Below, in pieces: positions 46,937 through 57,900 of a stretch of 64,000 nucleotides of DNA. The stretch spans positions 702,001 through 766,000 of the forward strand of contig JANTUC010000018.1 in the NCBI GenBank assembly GCA_026873275.1, read 5' to 3'. The position numbers and the translations under genes were made by a program. Origin of the DNA: Pseudopithomyces maydicus. Taxonomy: Eukaryota > Ascomycota > Dothideomycetes > Pleosporales > Didymosphaeriaceae. How positions within the stretch are numbered: position 1 is the stretch's first letter; the number at the start of each line of letters is the position of its first letter. A model generated the notes under the pieces. It saw nothing but the letters and a program-made list of their open reading frames with translations. It searched no databases and was not told the origin of the DNA.

Positions 46937-49713
46937 CTACTTCCTGATTCCCCAAACATCTCCACCAAGAGGCACTACTATCTCATTGCCTTCCATCTCA
47001 ACCAACAACACTTTGACTTCGTCCGCCGTGAAAGGAAATCCACCGGGTATCATTATGCGCATCATCCCGAATATGCGTGCAAGGGGCAGATTGCCCTGGT
47101 TTGTCAACATGCCAGTTATAAAGTTCACATACACATCTTTCCTCTCGTTCAGTAGATCGGCTTGCGACTTGACGGTTGTGGACTGTGCAGCTTGTACCTC
47201 AGCTAGCTCCAACGCTGCAGCCGCAGCATCGGAATCTTTCGTCGAGGAGTCCAATCGCTCAATCACAGTGTATGTGTTAGGTGCTACTTCTCGAAGGACA
47301 GACTTTCCAACCCAAAAGGCGAGTGCCTGGTGTATGAGTGATTCGTCCATAGCGAGCATTTCTTCCAATTGCTCAACATTTCGTATTACCCCTTCGCTCT
47401 TCGTCTTGCTCTTTCCTTTTCTGGCCGACTCTTCACCTGGCTGTGGCTGGAATGCGTACACTACACTGACTTGCCAAGGTGACAAATGATCAAACTCCTC
47501 GGTCCTATCATCGAACTCAAGAGTGATACAACTGGTGCCGAGTGCATTCATCCAGCGCAACTTGCGCATTCCTTTAATACGTTCGAAACTTGATTCATAC
47601 TCTTGCTGCATGGCTTCAATTGCCGCAGGGACATTGAACGTCTCATCGCGAAGGACTGGCCAGAAGAAAGATGAGAGAATCTGCGCGTTGAGCACTGGTC
47701 CTGGCTGAGGCTTGACTTGCTGTGGCGTAAGATCGGCTCGTCGCGGCTTGGGAGTTCTTAGACCCAAGGCTCCTGGTGTTCGGGGTAATTCATCTTGTAA
47801 TCCTGTGCCGGCAGTCCGAATACTGTCATTGATACGCCTGGACTCGAGGACATCGCGCAGCATAACCTCACAGGCCTGTAATTTGTCCTCGCCCAGACGA
47901 ACTTTTATTAATTCTAGGAGACGGATCTCCTTTTGATATTCTGGATCTTGGCATTTCAAGAGGTGATCGCCCAGTATATTCTTCAATTCGTTGATGAAGT
48001 CTTCGCGATCCCAAAGTGTCAAAAGGAAGTAAATCACATCCTCAACCTTGGATTTTTTGTACTCGGGAGACGCATCATAAGGGAGAGGTTGCCAGCTCAT
48101 ATCATTCCAGCTAGCTTCTTCGTCAGCGTCTTCTGAATGTGCGAAAGGCTTTGCCATTTCGCTGGCAATTTCTAAAGATAGCTCTCCGGTAGATGCAAGC
48201 CTAGCGCTATTTTCGTCTTCGAGATCCACAAGCATGCTTGAAATTATGATGCGAGCAGTGTCTTCTCGTTCCCTGAGATATCTGCGGATCGGCCGTGCCA
48301 CACTTTGCAGAAGGACCCCTTTAGGTTCCAACGTGTGAAAAGCGCGAATGATGTATATATAAATATTCAGGATGTAGGTGGTAGTGGCGCCAGGATGTAA
48401 CAGCCGACCGGAAATTTGACGAGAGAAGCTGTTCTTGAGATGTTCCTTGGCGCCATCAAGCTTGAGGTACTCCTGCCAAAAATGAGTAAATGCAAAATGA
48501 TGACAAGATGGGTTGCTGACTTTGAGATCAGAAATAGCGCCTAAGCTTTGGTCCCAGTTGGTGACAAAGTCAAAGAGATTATCGACTCTGGATCGACCTA
48601 GCCTTGCCAAAGCCATATCTTGCCACTGATTCCGCTGAAGTGGGGAGATGGACGCAGGTTCGCATCTTAGACACTCGAGTGCGAGTTCAGCAAATGGTAT
48701 GAAGCCAGCTTCAAGCCAGAGCTTCAAGGAGGCCGTCACCGGCGATTTGGAGTACCAGTCCACCTTTGCGTAATGGCTACCGATATAAGTATCCAAAAGC
48801 TTGTTCATGGCATGTGCCAGTGCGCGCTGAGCGTTATCTTGCCCTAGCCCTACACGTTCGAGGCCCATTAACAAGATTGTCATTCGCCTGCGGACCGTTT
48901 TCGTATCTCCTAGCTCGTTGCTGCGAGACGCGACGCCATCATGGCGAACCTGTAACCGGAATTGTTTACATGCTGCGTCGTAGAGCATGTAGCTCAATGT
49001 CTTAGAATACCTCTCAGAGGGGATGCTATGCGCAAACGCAGCGTGTATTTCTCTTCGTAGTTTACGTTTAGCGACTTCTACCATATCAACCTCGAGGTCA
49101 CCGCTGGAGCTGCTGGCACGAATCGTGACATTGACGGCGGCTTGTTGTATGAAAGGGAGGATATGATCGTGGAAGGGTTGGAGGTAGATATCTTGGATTC
49201 GTTCGAGCACTCGTTGCGTTTCTTCGAGAATGTCCCAAGCATTTTGCAGTTCAATTTCCTTTGATGCAGGTTAGAACGAAAGACGATAGTTCAGTCACAA
49301 CGGGGATACTTACCTCGTTCCATAGCTCTAAGAGATCTTGCCGCACATGATCTGTAAAGTGTAAACGGGTTTCATTAGCAAACCAATCTGCTATGCTTTC
49401 CTCGCCGTCCTGGTTTATGCCTTCCCCGACCAAGAGATATCTCAACGCCTCTTCCACATCCGGGGTGTTAGAACCACCTTGGGAGCATCGAAAGCGTTCT
49501 TTGGGAAGCTTAGAAAGCGAGTTGCTGTACTCCATGCAAGGTTGCGCCGCGCCAGACGATGCTGCCCCCACCAGTGTTTGTGATGAATGGGCTGCCAAAG
49601 GACGAGCCAGGCGCCGTGGAGCCGAGATCAGGTGTCGCTATCGGAGTGGGGGTTGTATGCGAAAGCGAGGGAACGGGAAATACAGAGGCGAAGACGAGTG
49701 TAGCGTGGTCCAT
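46937..49713 (-). CDS. APC2: Anaphase-promoting complex subunit 2 (cullin-like), two apparent frameshifts
   Basis: Cullin-type scaffold of the APC/C ubiquitin ligase, binding the RING subunit Apc11 and driving cyclin and securin destruction in mitosis. Exons 49713-49314 and 49258-46937. N-terminal FASVFPVPSLSHTTPTPIATP, then NLAWSTATRFLS, helical repeats, the cullin homology region (LRDVLESRRINDSI, then LNAQILSSFFWPVL and LRWMNALGTSCITLEF) and a winged-helix end (IFGMMRIMIPGGFPFTADEVK). Exon 1 changes frame twice; one base added at CCCCC 49565-49569 and one at GGGG 49462-49465 restore a single frame, giving exactly 908 codons (907 residues). Exon 2 is intact. Start at 49713 (MDHATLVFASVF) matches the family's usual opening. 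Confidence 0.93.
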
Positions 49714-50565
49714 GGCGGTCGTGCGGATTGCTAAACCCCGCCTCGCAAGCAGTTGGGCGTGTTTACTGCAAGGCGGAGACGTTCATTGCAGGTGTGAAGA
49801 GGGCCCTGTAAGCAATGTGGTCTTAGGACACGCGATCGCACGCATTGGTCACGGTGGGAAGGAGCAAGCGCACGCTGCATGTTTACAGTCGTCACTTCCT
49901 CGCGCGGTGGACGCGGAAGTCGCAACGAATGCACGGGCCTCCAAACTCGAATGTGATGGATACCGCGTACTCACGTGCATTTAGAATCACCTGGGCAGGC
50001 CCCTGGGTACCTGGGTATCTGGACTCTTGATCCGGAACGGTCGACGTAAATTTGGTGATCGGGTCTGGGGTGGAAAGTCAAACACGTATGTTGGATATGG
50101 TATGGAGATTCATCAACGTTCCCCGCCAGCACCCCAGTCGTCAGAACCGTCTTGGGCAGAGCAGCAGGGAAAGCAATCATCTGGACGACCCAATGAGCTC
50201 GATGTAGAGCCTTTTTTTTTTTAGGACATGCCTATAGCACAGCGACAGACGCTCGACGATTGTTACTCCCCCATGTGTCTACGAGTCCTTCATCCTTTCT
50301 GCTCCGCCGTCTCTCCACACCACTTTCCGATTCCTTCCTCTGCACCTTGACGCGTAAGCAGCGATCAGGACTCACATTGCGCAATCCCTTGACCGTCTCA
50401 TAGGTCCGTGTGGACTTTGTTGGCGTACACAGCCACTTCCGATCTGCGTATTGCAAGCCTAGCGTAGGAAACGTGCCACTGGTGCCCCTTGCAGCTCAGC
50501 TACCCCGCCAGAGCCCCTCCACCACAGCAAACAGCTTTATCTGAGTCGTCGCCCGCTGCCCCTCC
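49714..50565. other. Divergent intergenic region between APC2 and the FKBP gene
   Basis: About 850 bases. A T-run lies at about 50211-50222. A 74-codon minus-strand frame at 50232-50456 with a possible splice donor (GTGAGT) has no recognisable motif and is not called. Confidence 0.45.
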
Positions 50566-51169
50566 ATGTCCTCCTTCATCAAATCCATCCCGCGAGCCTC
50601 TTCCTCCAACTTCACTCGCATCCTCCAACCCCGCTCTTCTTCCTTCTTCCACTCCACCGCTAGAACAATGGGTGTTACCAAGACTGTCATCTCTGAGGGC
50701 AACGGCCCCAGCCCCCAGAAGGGCGACACCGTCACCATGTTGTACACCGGCTGGTTGAAGAACGCCGATGGCTCCAAGGGCAAGGAGTTCGACTCCACCC
50801 AGAAGCCCGGCCGTGGTCCTTTCCAGACCGCCATTGGTGTCGGCAGGGTCATCAGGGGTAAGCTTTCCATCTAGCTTTGCACCTCAGCCTACCTGTGCTC
50901 CATCGTGGACGCAGCCATCATGAATATCTACACCGAGGACACAAGTTGACATTTGCAGGTTGGGACGAGGGCGTTGTTCAGATGAAGCTCGGCGAGAAGG
51001 CTTCGCTGGACATCTCGAGCGACTTTGCCTACGGCAGCCAATCCGTCGGCGGTGGCCTCATCCCTGCCAACTCGAACCTCATCTTGTAAGTCATTGCACA
51101 TCCGACCAATTAGTCTGTGACGGTTTATTGACATGGCACAGCGAGGTCGAGCTCCAGAAGATCAACTAA
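50566..51169 (+). CDS. FPR1: FKBP12-type peptidyl-prolyl isomerase with possible mitochondrial leader
   Basis: Prolyl cis-trans isomerase and probable target of FK506 and rapamycin. Exons 50566-50857, 50959-51085 and 51142-51169 give 149 codons (148 residues). From the inner methionine at 50668 (MGVTKTVISEGNG) it is 114 residues, close to the usual FKBP12 size. Active-site residues are visible: YTGWL, FDST, the VI-containing loop (VGRVIRGWDEG) and YGSQ. An in-frame ATG 102 bases upstream adds a 34-residue leader rich in Ser and Arg without acids (MSSFIKSIPRASSSNFTRIL), like a mitochondrial presequence. Leaky scanning or alternative promoters could thus yield two forms. The enzyme call is firm; use of the upstream start is inference. 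Confidence 0.93.
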
Positions 51170-51642
51170 GCGGTCCGCCAATTCCGACCGTCGTATCGAA
51201 CCAAGGGATATTGTAGGCGATGGGTATAGGCATCTGAAGCTTGATCGGCAGAGGATAACTCAAAATTCAAAATTCATTGCGTTCAGTAAGGACGTCAATT
51301 GTGAGCTTTGGTTCTCGATTGAAAGGTCTTGAGACTGCTAGTCAAAATCGTGTGCCCAAATCCAAGTGCAAATTTTTTCGCCTGTGATCATCTATCTCTT
51401 CTTGGTTTCACTTGAGTCAGACGACGTTTGAAGTTCCTCAATTTGAGATCCTACTCGAGGTGAGTTCATTATAGCTTGCCGCTGCAGTATGTCGGAACAA
51501 GATTCGTTCGTTGCACCGTCAACATGTGTTCATTGACGCTTCCTCGTCAACGTGAGTATTATAATCGAAGCAGATGAGATAACATATCGAGTTGTTTTTG
51601 TTAGTGGGTATATACAGCTGCACGGGCAAGTCGCGTATCTGC
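51170..51642. other. Intergenic between convergent genes
   Basis: About 470 bases between the 3' ends of the FKBP and prefoldin genes; nothing recognised. Confidence 0.5.
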
Positions 51643-52399
51643 TTATCCGTTGGGCGATGGACCCTTCCTGCCCTCTATTGACTCTCCTGCCTCGCGCTCC
51701 TTCCTTCTCTGTGCCACATCCCAATTGTAGACTCGCGCAAAAGCCACTTCCAGCGTTGTGATCTGCTCACGCAAAAACTCCATGTCCTCCTCGCACGTCT
51801 CCAGGCTCTTCTTTGCTGTATCGAGCTTGGACTTGAGCAACTGCTCGGCCTCCGGTATGGGGTATGCCAACATGACGTTTGCTCCTAGCCACAAGTATAC
51901 TTCGTCGGTCGGGGGCACCTCTGCCTTTGCATAGAGCGTGTCGTTCAGTTCGAAGGTTGTCTCAATGGGGTCTGCGTCGGCCTGCGTTCGAATAATCAGT
52001 CGTCTACTCGTGCTCCTAGTATCGAATGAACGTACTTTCCTAGACTTCAGGAATCGCACCGTCTCTAATGTCTTCTGAATATCTGGAATCTTGTCCTTGA
52101 GACCTACAGCTCTGCGTTGTGTGTTTTGCTCCATGAACTGGTATTTTCTGAACGGCATGAGCGGCCATATTCTCGATTGTATAGATTCGCCGGTACCCAC
52201 GAAATCATCTCCTTGAAGCTGTTGATAGTGCTTTCCACCTCTGAACGATCGGTAACATAGTCCTCAACACGGTCGACGAAGGGTGCAACAGGGATGCCGC
52301 GCGGGTTTGTAGGCGCATCTTTGCTGTTTTGCATAGTCAGTGCAGTCCTGTAGCGAGGAAGAACAGCACCTACCTGCCTGGCTTCAGTGTGGTCGCCAT
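51643..52399 (-). CDS. PAC10: Prefoldin subunit 3
   Basis: Alpha-type subunit of the hexameric prefoldin co-chaperone that hands nascent actin and tubulin to the CCT chaperonin. Exons 52399-52374, 52323-52201, 52147-52036 and 51981-51643 give 200 codons (199 residues), as expected. The pattern PRGIPVAPFVDRVEDYV near the start, two long coiled-coil helices (FKEMISKYQFMEQNTQRR; LLKSKLDTAKKSLETCEEDM) and the hairpin between them (FELNDTLYAKAEV, VYLWLGANVMLAYPI) are characteristic of the VBP1/Pac10 family. All intron phases agree and the frame is intact. The start MATTLKPG is split by the first intron after codon 8. Confidence 0.93.
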
Positions 52400-54918
52400 C
52401 CTAAAGCTTGCGGCGCTGCGATCTGATAGCACGGGCTACGAAATTGCTGCCGCTGGGTTACGATGCTCCAAAAGTCCTCCGCACGAGACGCACGTGATGC
52501 GGGGCAAGTATTAGTCATCGACTTGGCAAAAGCATTCACTCCAAGTGATGGAACGGATGGACTAACACTCATCTTCAGGGCTCTGTCTCATTCATACCAA
52601 CAATGACTTACGAAACCCAAGTGGTTTCGAATTAAGCCAGATAGCGCCAATAGACCATCGACATGAATCATCAGTTTTGCTCTTCACAACCATGACTGTT
52701 GGCCTAATCGTCTATAGCATCGTGGTGCTTAGATGAGCTCATGCATGACATGTACAAAGCTCGTTCCTCAGGCTCCCCACAATAAGTTGCCGGATTGCCT
52801 GAACGAGCGTCATATCGCATCTGTAGGATTGGCGTTAATCACGCAATTCTTCTCAGGGAAATGTATCCGAACGAACAACTGCCACGACAATTCAGATTTC
52901 TAGCCGCGTCCAGACAGCCCGTGCTATGAAAACCATAGTGCATCGCCGAGACATCTACTAGCCGGAGATCTCGAATTCCCTGTTCGGATCATCCCTACCG
53001 TATTCTACTTAGCTTTGAGCGTTGCCTTATTTTACATTACAGCGAAACAAAAGTTACTCATCAAACACATACCAGTAACTATAACAAGTTAGAAATGTTT
53101 TTTTACAAGTGAAGCTGCGGCACAGCGTGCATGCTCTTGGTAACCGGAACTCCACCTTTCCCGAACTCGCATCTACGAGCAACCTTAGCACGCTTCAGGG
53201 CACGACGTACTTTGGCAGATCAAAGCAAGTGTCACTGTGGAGAGATGAAGCGATCATACCGAGACTTGATGCGCTATTACCTTATAACTGAACTGAGCCC
53301 TACGTAGCACGTTTGAAGAAGTAGACTTACCGCACTCAACTGTTCTAGATTCGGGCCCACCATCTTCATTGACCCTTCTATGCTAAGATATTTGAAGGCG
53401 GCGTCACCATCTTTGCCTTCGAATCACGATCCCAACAATTAGACTACGCAGAATCAGACTTCCGACCTTCCATCGTGGCTAGATAGTTTGCTGCCTAAGC
53501 CAGCTTAGTACGCTCAATCTTATCTGAAAAAGCGCTGCGATGCTCTAGCTGCGGCAGCCCATCCGGCCGAACCGTGCCTCTAGCTTCTTTTCATGCCCGC
53601 GCCGTTTATAGAGTTGCATTAAAGCGGCTGTCACTCGGCGCTGGTGTCCCGCTCCAACCACACTTCTGCGGAGAGTCATCTATACATGCTACAGCAACTT
53701 CGTTGTCTTGCTAGTCTAAGCCTGCGAGCTTTACGAGACTGACTGACGCTCCCCGCAGACTCAAGATCTTGGTACGGGGTCCTCCGCATTGATCTTGTCT
53801 GCCATTCGCGGCCAGATGCAAGATCGCAGTGAGCTAACGCACTACTTGTATTGATCCTTGCGATACTAAACGGAACATCGAGGTACAACGGGTTAGCAAC
53901 ATATTGAGTGTCAGATCAGAGAGTAAGATGCATCACTCCAACACGAAGAAACTAGTCTTGATCAATATGTGTGGAGTACATATGGTAATCTGATGACTGT
54001 ACGATCAGGCCATTGCAACCCACTAAGACTAACGCGCGCGTGCTTTTGTTGACCTTGGCTTTACTTAATTTACACATGTAGGTAGATCAGCATTGTTAGT
54101 TCAACCAACTGCGATCGGGGCTTGCTTTAATTGATCGGGGCTTGCTCCGTCACACCCTGATTAACCTCAATGTACCTTAGTATTGCAGGAGATAAGCTAA
54201 GTTGGTCCTCGGACGGCTATAGGAAGAGAGTACCGATATTACTGTAGTGGCAAGGTGGCGTGTAGTTTTGTGGCTTGGGGTGGTGGTAGGAGGCGAGGGC
54301 GTAAATGGGTTTGGGCTGACAATCCTAAGCTAACGGGTCCTACTTGGCTCGAAGATAGCTGCTTATCACATGTATCCGATTTTACAGAAGGTAGGGATGT
54401 TCATAGGATTTGGATTTGAATTTAACCTCTAGGTGTGGATTTGAGAAGACTATCAACCAAGGTTGAAGCGGTAAAGCTCTGAATAGATTGAGCAAGTGTT
54501 ATATAGACGACAGAACAACCTGGACCATCAGTTGGATCGCTCTTACACGAACGCGGATTGTACTGTAGAGCACAATGTCACAGAGTAGACGTACGGCTAG
54601 AACACTTGAATGAGCTTCACATTGAGTAATCAGCAGTCAGTCACTCAGAATGTGGGAATGGGTGTTGTGAAGTAGTCTCTTGGTATTTGTCTAAGGAAAG
54701 GATCGTGCCGTAAAACATTACATAGAACAACGCAACGGTACAACAAAATTAGGAAAAAACGGCAACGCTGAGAACACCGATCTACCAACCGATAACTCCC
54801 ACATCACAAAAGCCCGTGATGCATGCATACAAGCCAAAACCAAACGCCCACATTCCAGCGGTCAACGCTTGAACAGGTGAAATGCATGCAGTCTGTGAAC
54901 GATAGCAAGCGACAACCA
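52400..54918. other. 2.5-kb gene-free stretch left of PKS1
   Basis: No gene, RNA or transposon recognised. Rather AT-rich compared with the gene-bearing parts, with many stops in all frames. A short direct repeat (GATCGGGGCTTGCT) occurs at about 54113-54126 and 54135-54148. Could be decayed mobile DNA, but no terminal repeats or domains remain to show it. Confidence 0.5.
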
Positions 54919-57900
54919 TTATAGCTTCAAACCCTTCTTGATGAGTTTACCCAATGTAGCACCCTAGACACAGTTAGTAACGCGACTAAAGTATAAAGGA
55001 AGTGATGCAACTTACGTGTTCACCTTTCATCATCGTGAAGTGGTTACCGCCCATGACAGCGTACTCGAAGTTCTCTTTGGGCAAGAGCTGTGCCCAACCA
55101 TTATCATCAAAGATGGTACGGTTGTTGAGGAGCCACTTCATGGGTGCCGGATCTTCTCCCTCTCCTGGAGGTGGGCGAGGGTCGTCAGGGTTGGGGCAGA
55201 CACCATCGGTACACCAGATGGCTAGGACAGGTGGCGCGATCTTAGGATTCATAGGGATCGGATCGTAATCCCTAAGGTTCTTAATGGCCGATGCAAAGTG
55301 TGGTAGCAACCAGCCGGGAGTACCACCAGGCTTGCCAGTTCCAAGCAGGCCAATCTGGTCGAAGAAGATATGCAGACGGGCTGGGAGAGGGTCGAGTGCG
55401 ACAGGGCAGGGAGCGTCAATGAGAACAAGGTTCTCTACCTCCTCACCTGCTTCCACAATCATACGAGCGACCTCGTAAGCCATCACACCTCCGGCAGACC
55501 ACCCGCCAATGATGTATGGACCCTGGGGTTGACGACGCTTGATCTCAGCAAGGTAGAGCGCAGAAACACCTTCCACACCGCAAGTCCATTTCTCGGGGCA
55601 CTTCATGAAGGGACAGTTGAGTCCGAACACCGCCATGTCGGGAGAGATGTTAGGAATAGAAATGTAGGAAGTAGCACTGCCAGAGCCATCAGGGACGAGA
55701 AACATCCGCTTTGTAGCTACTTTAGCATTTCCCTGGAGCAAGACCGAGTTGGCAGGGGGAAGATTCGAAATGTCAACGACTTTCTCCAACTTCTTGTTAA
55801 CCTCCGCGAGCTGAGGCTTGGAGGGCTTCGATGTTTTGAAGGTCACTTTGGCGGTAGTTTCGATCTTGGGTTTAGGACGCATACCAAGCTCATTCTCAAT
55901 GTCCTCGATGGTGACGTTGGTAGTCAGAAACTCCGACGGTAGATCGATGTTGGTCTCTTCACGGAGGCGACCAAGAATGGTAAGACTCATCAGAGAGTCC
56001 ATTCCCATTTCAGAAAGATCTAGCTTGTCCGTAATTTCAGAGACGTCCACACCCATCTCCTCGGCGACGATCCTTCTAGCCAGACTGGCCTCACCCTCGA
56101 CTACTGCGAACGACTCGGTGATCTTAACATCGCCAGACTCACTGGGAGCTGAGCTGGCAGGTGTGCTGGCTATTCCGACCTCATAAGGCGTGGACAAGTC
56201 GGAGGACTCCTCGGTAGTATCAGACTCAGCATCGTCATCAGCAAGCATAGCGCCACCATCATACTGAGAGAAGAACTTCTTCATCTCTCCGACAGTTGCA
56301 TAGTCCGTGAAGAGAGTAGAACTAATCTCAATCTCTAGATCCTCGCGGAACTTGGCCGAGATGGTCAGAGACATGAGTGAATCGACGCCAAGATTCTCAA
56401 AGGCTGCCTCATCGACGAGCTCCGATGCATCAACATCAGTTTCTTCGGCGATAATCTTCATGACGCGAGATGTGATGGAGTTTGCAGACTGTTTGGGAGC
56501 TTTCGCAGCCTTGACCTTAGCAGCAGGCTTCGAAGAGGTCTTGACAGATGATGCCTGGGTCTTGGTAGGAGGGGAAGCCTTCATAGGAGCAGTCTTTGGG
56601 GGACCGGAAACAGCCTTTGCCGAACCCGGAGGAGGCATCATGATGTTGAGAGCCCGGCGAGGGATGTTTTGGAACTTGAGCCCGGTGACCATACCGATGA
56701 CCTCATCGCCCTCGAGGATGTAAACATCACCGGCTGAGACATTGCCAGGCTGCGGTTGCATACGAACATAAGAGCGGTACTTCTTCTCCGGCGAAAGAGT
56801 TTTGGAGATCCTGATCGAACCCCAGCCATGAGAGATGTAGACAGAGTTGTCAGAATCGAGATGATCAGATGCATTGACAATGAAACCAGACAGATGGGCC
56901 AGACTGTCGATCCAATAAGGAGAGCAGAAAAACTCGCCATCTGCGGCAGTGGTCTGGAACTTGACAGCAGCAGTAGCCTCTGTCGTCTTGCCGTCCAGAA
57001 TTACTTCCTCCATACCACGGTAGTTATCCGCGTAATTGACCAAGGCTTTAAAGAGTTTGTACGCCATGCCACGAAGAACCTTGTGAGCGGCACCAGTCTG
57101 GAGTTTTTGCGTCAAGTTGTCGATCTGGCTCTGCACCATGAACTGAATGCGAGACCAGTCTTCCTTCCAGGCATTGATGTTCTCATATTTAACCGTACCA
57201 AAGGCGTGTTCGGCAAGCACCTTAGAGCCGTCAGCCGTGACAGATCGGTACTTGATCTGAACCTGGTTGGTCTCAAGATCAGCAGTAGCCTCGATTTGCA
57301 GATGCTGACCAGCAGGAGGAGCAGGGTACTCTGGCACAAGACCCTTTGTAACCTCCATATGGCAGACATTCAAGCCCGGAGTGGGAAGGTTTGGACGGAG
57401 CTGCTTGAAGAGGTAATCCGCAACCGTCATAGCCTGATCAGCATAAAGCGACGAAGGGCAGAAAGGATTGCCATTGACCTGATGACCAGTGATAGTTGCC
57501 TTGAGCTTGGGATCAGACAAATCGGACTGGACAACGACAGTTCCTGAATTGGCGTGGAGCTCTTCGCGAACAATGCGATGGCAAGACGTAGTCGAGAGCT
57601 TCGAGACAACGGGAGCCGGTGGAGCCTCGATGGCTTTGGGTTCGGCCACGCGAGGAGCTTCGCCCTTAGTCAACGTCCAGTTGTTGTGGTAATCCAACCA
57701 GTATTTCTTAGCGTCAAACGAATAGGTGGGAAGTTCTAGAAGTTCTTGGGCATCGTTGAATTGCCTGTGGTACTCATTCCAGTCAAAGGCCACTCCGTAG
57801 AGGTAAAGAGTGGAGACACTGTTAGTGAGGGTCTTCCACGGATCTTCGTTGCGACGTAGAGACCCTGCAGTGGTAGGCGTCCAGGCCCCAAGGGAAGATT

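Noticed and set aside
50232..50456. A 74-codon frame between APC2 and the FKBP gene
   Set aside because: Has a possible internal donor but no second exon or motif could be supported.
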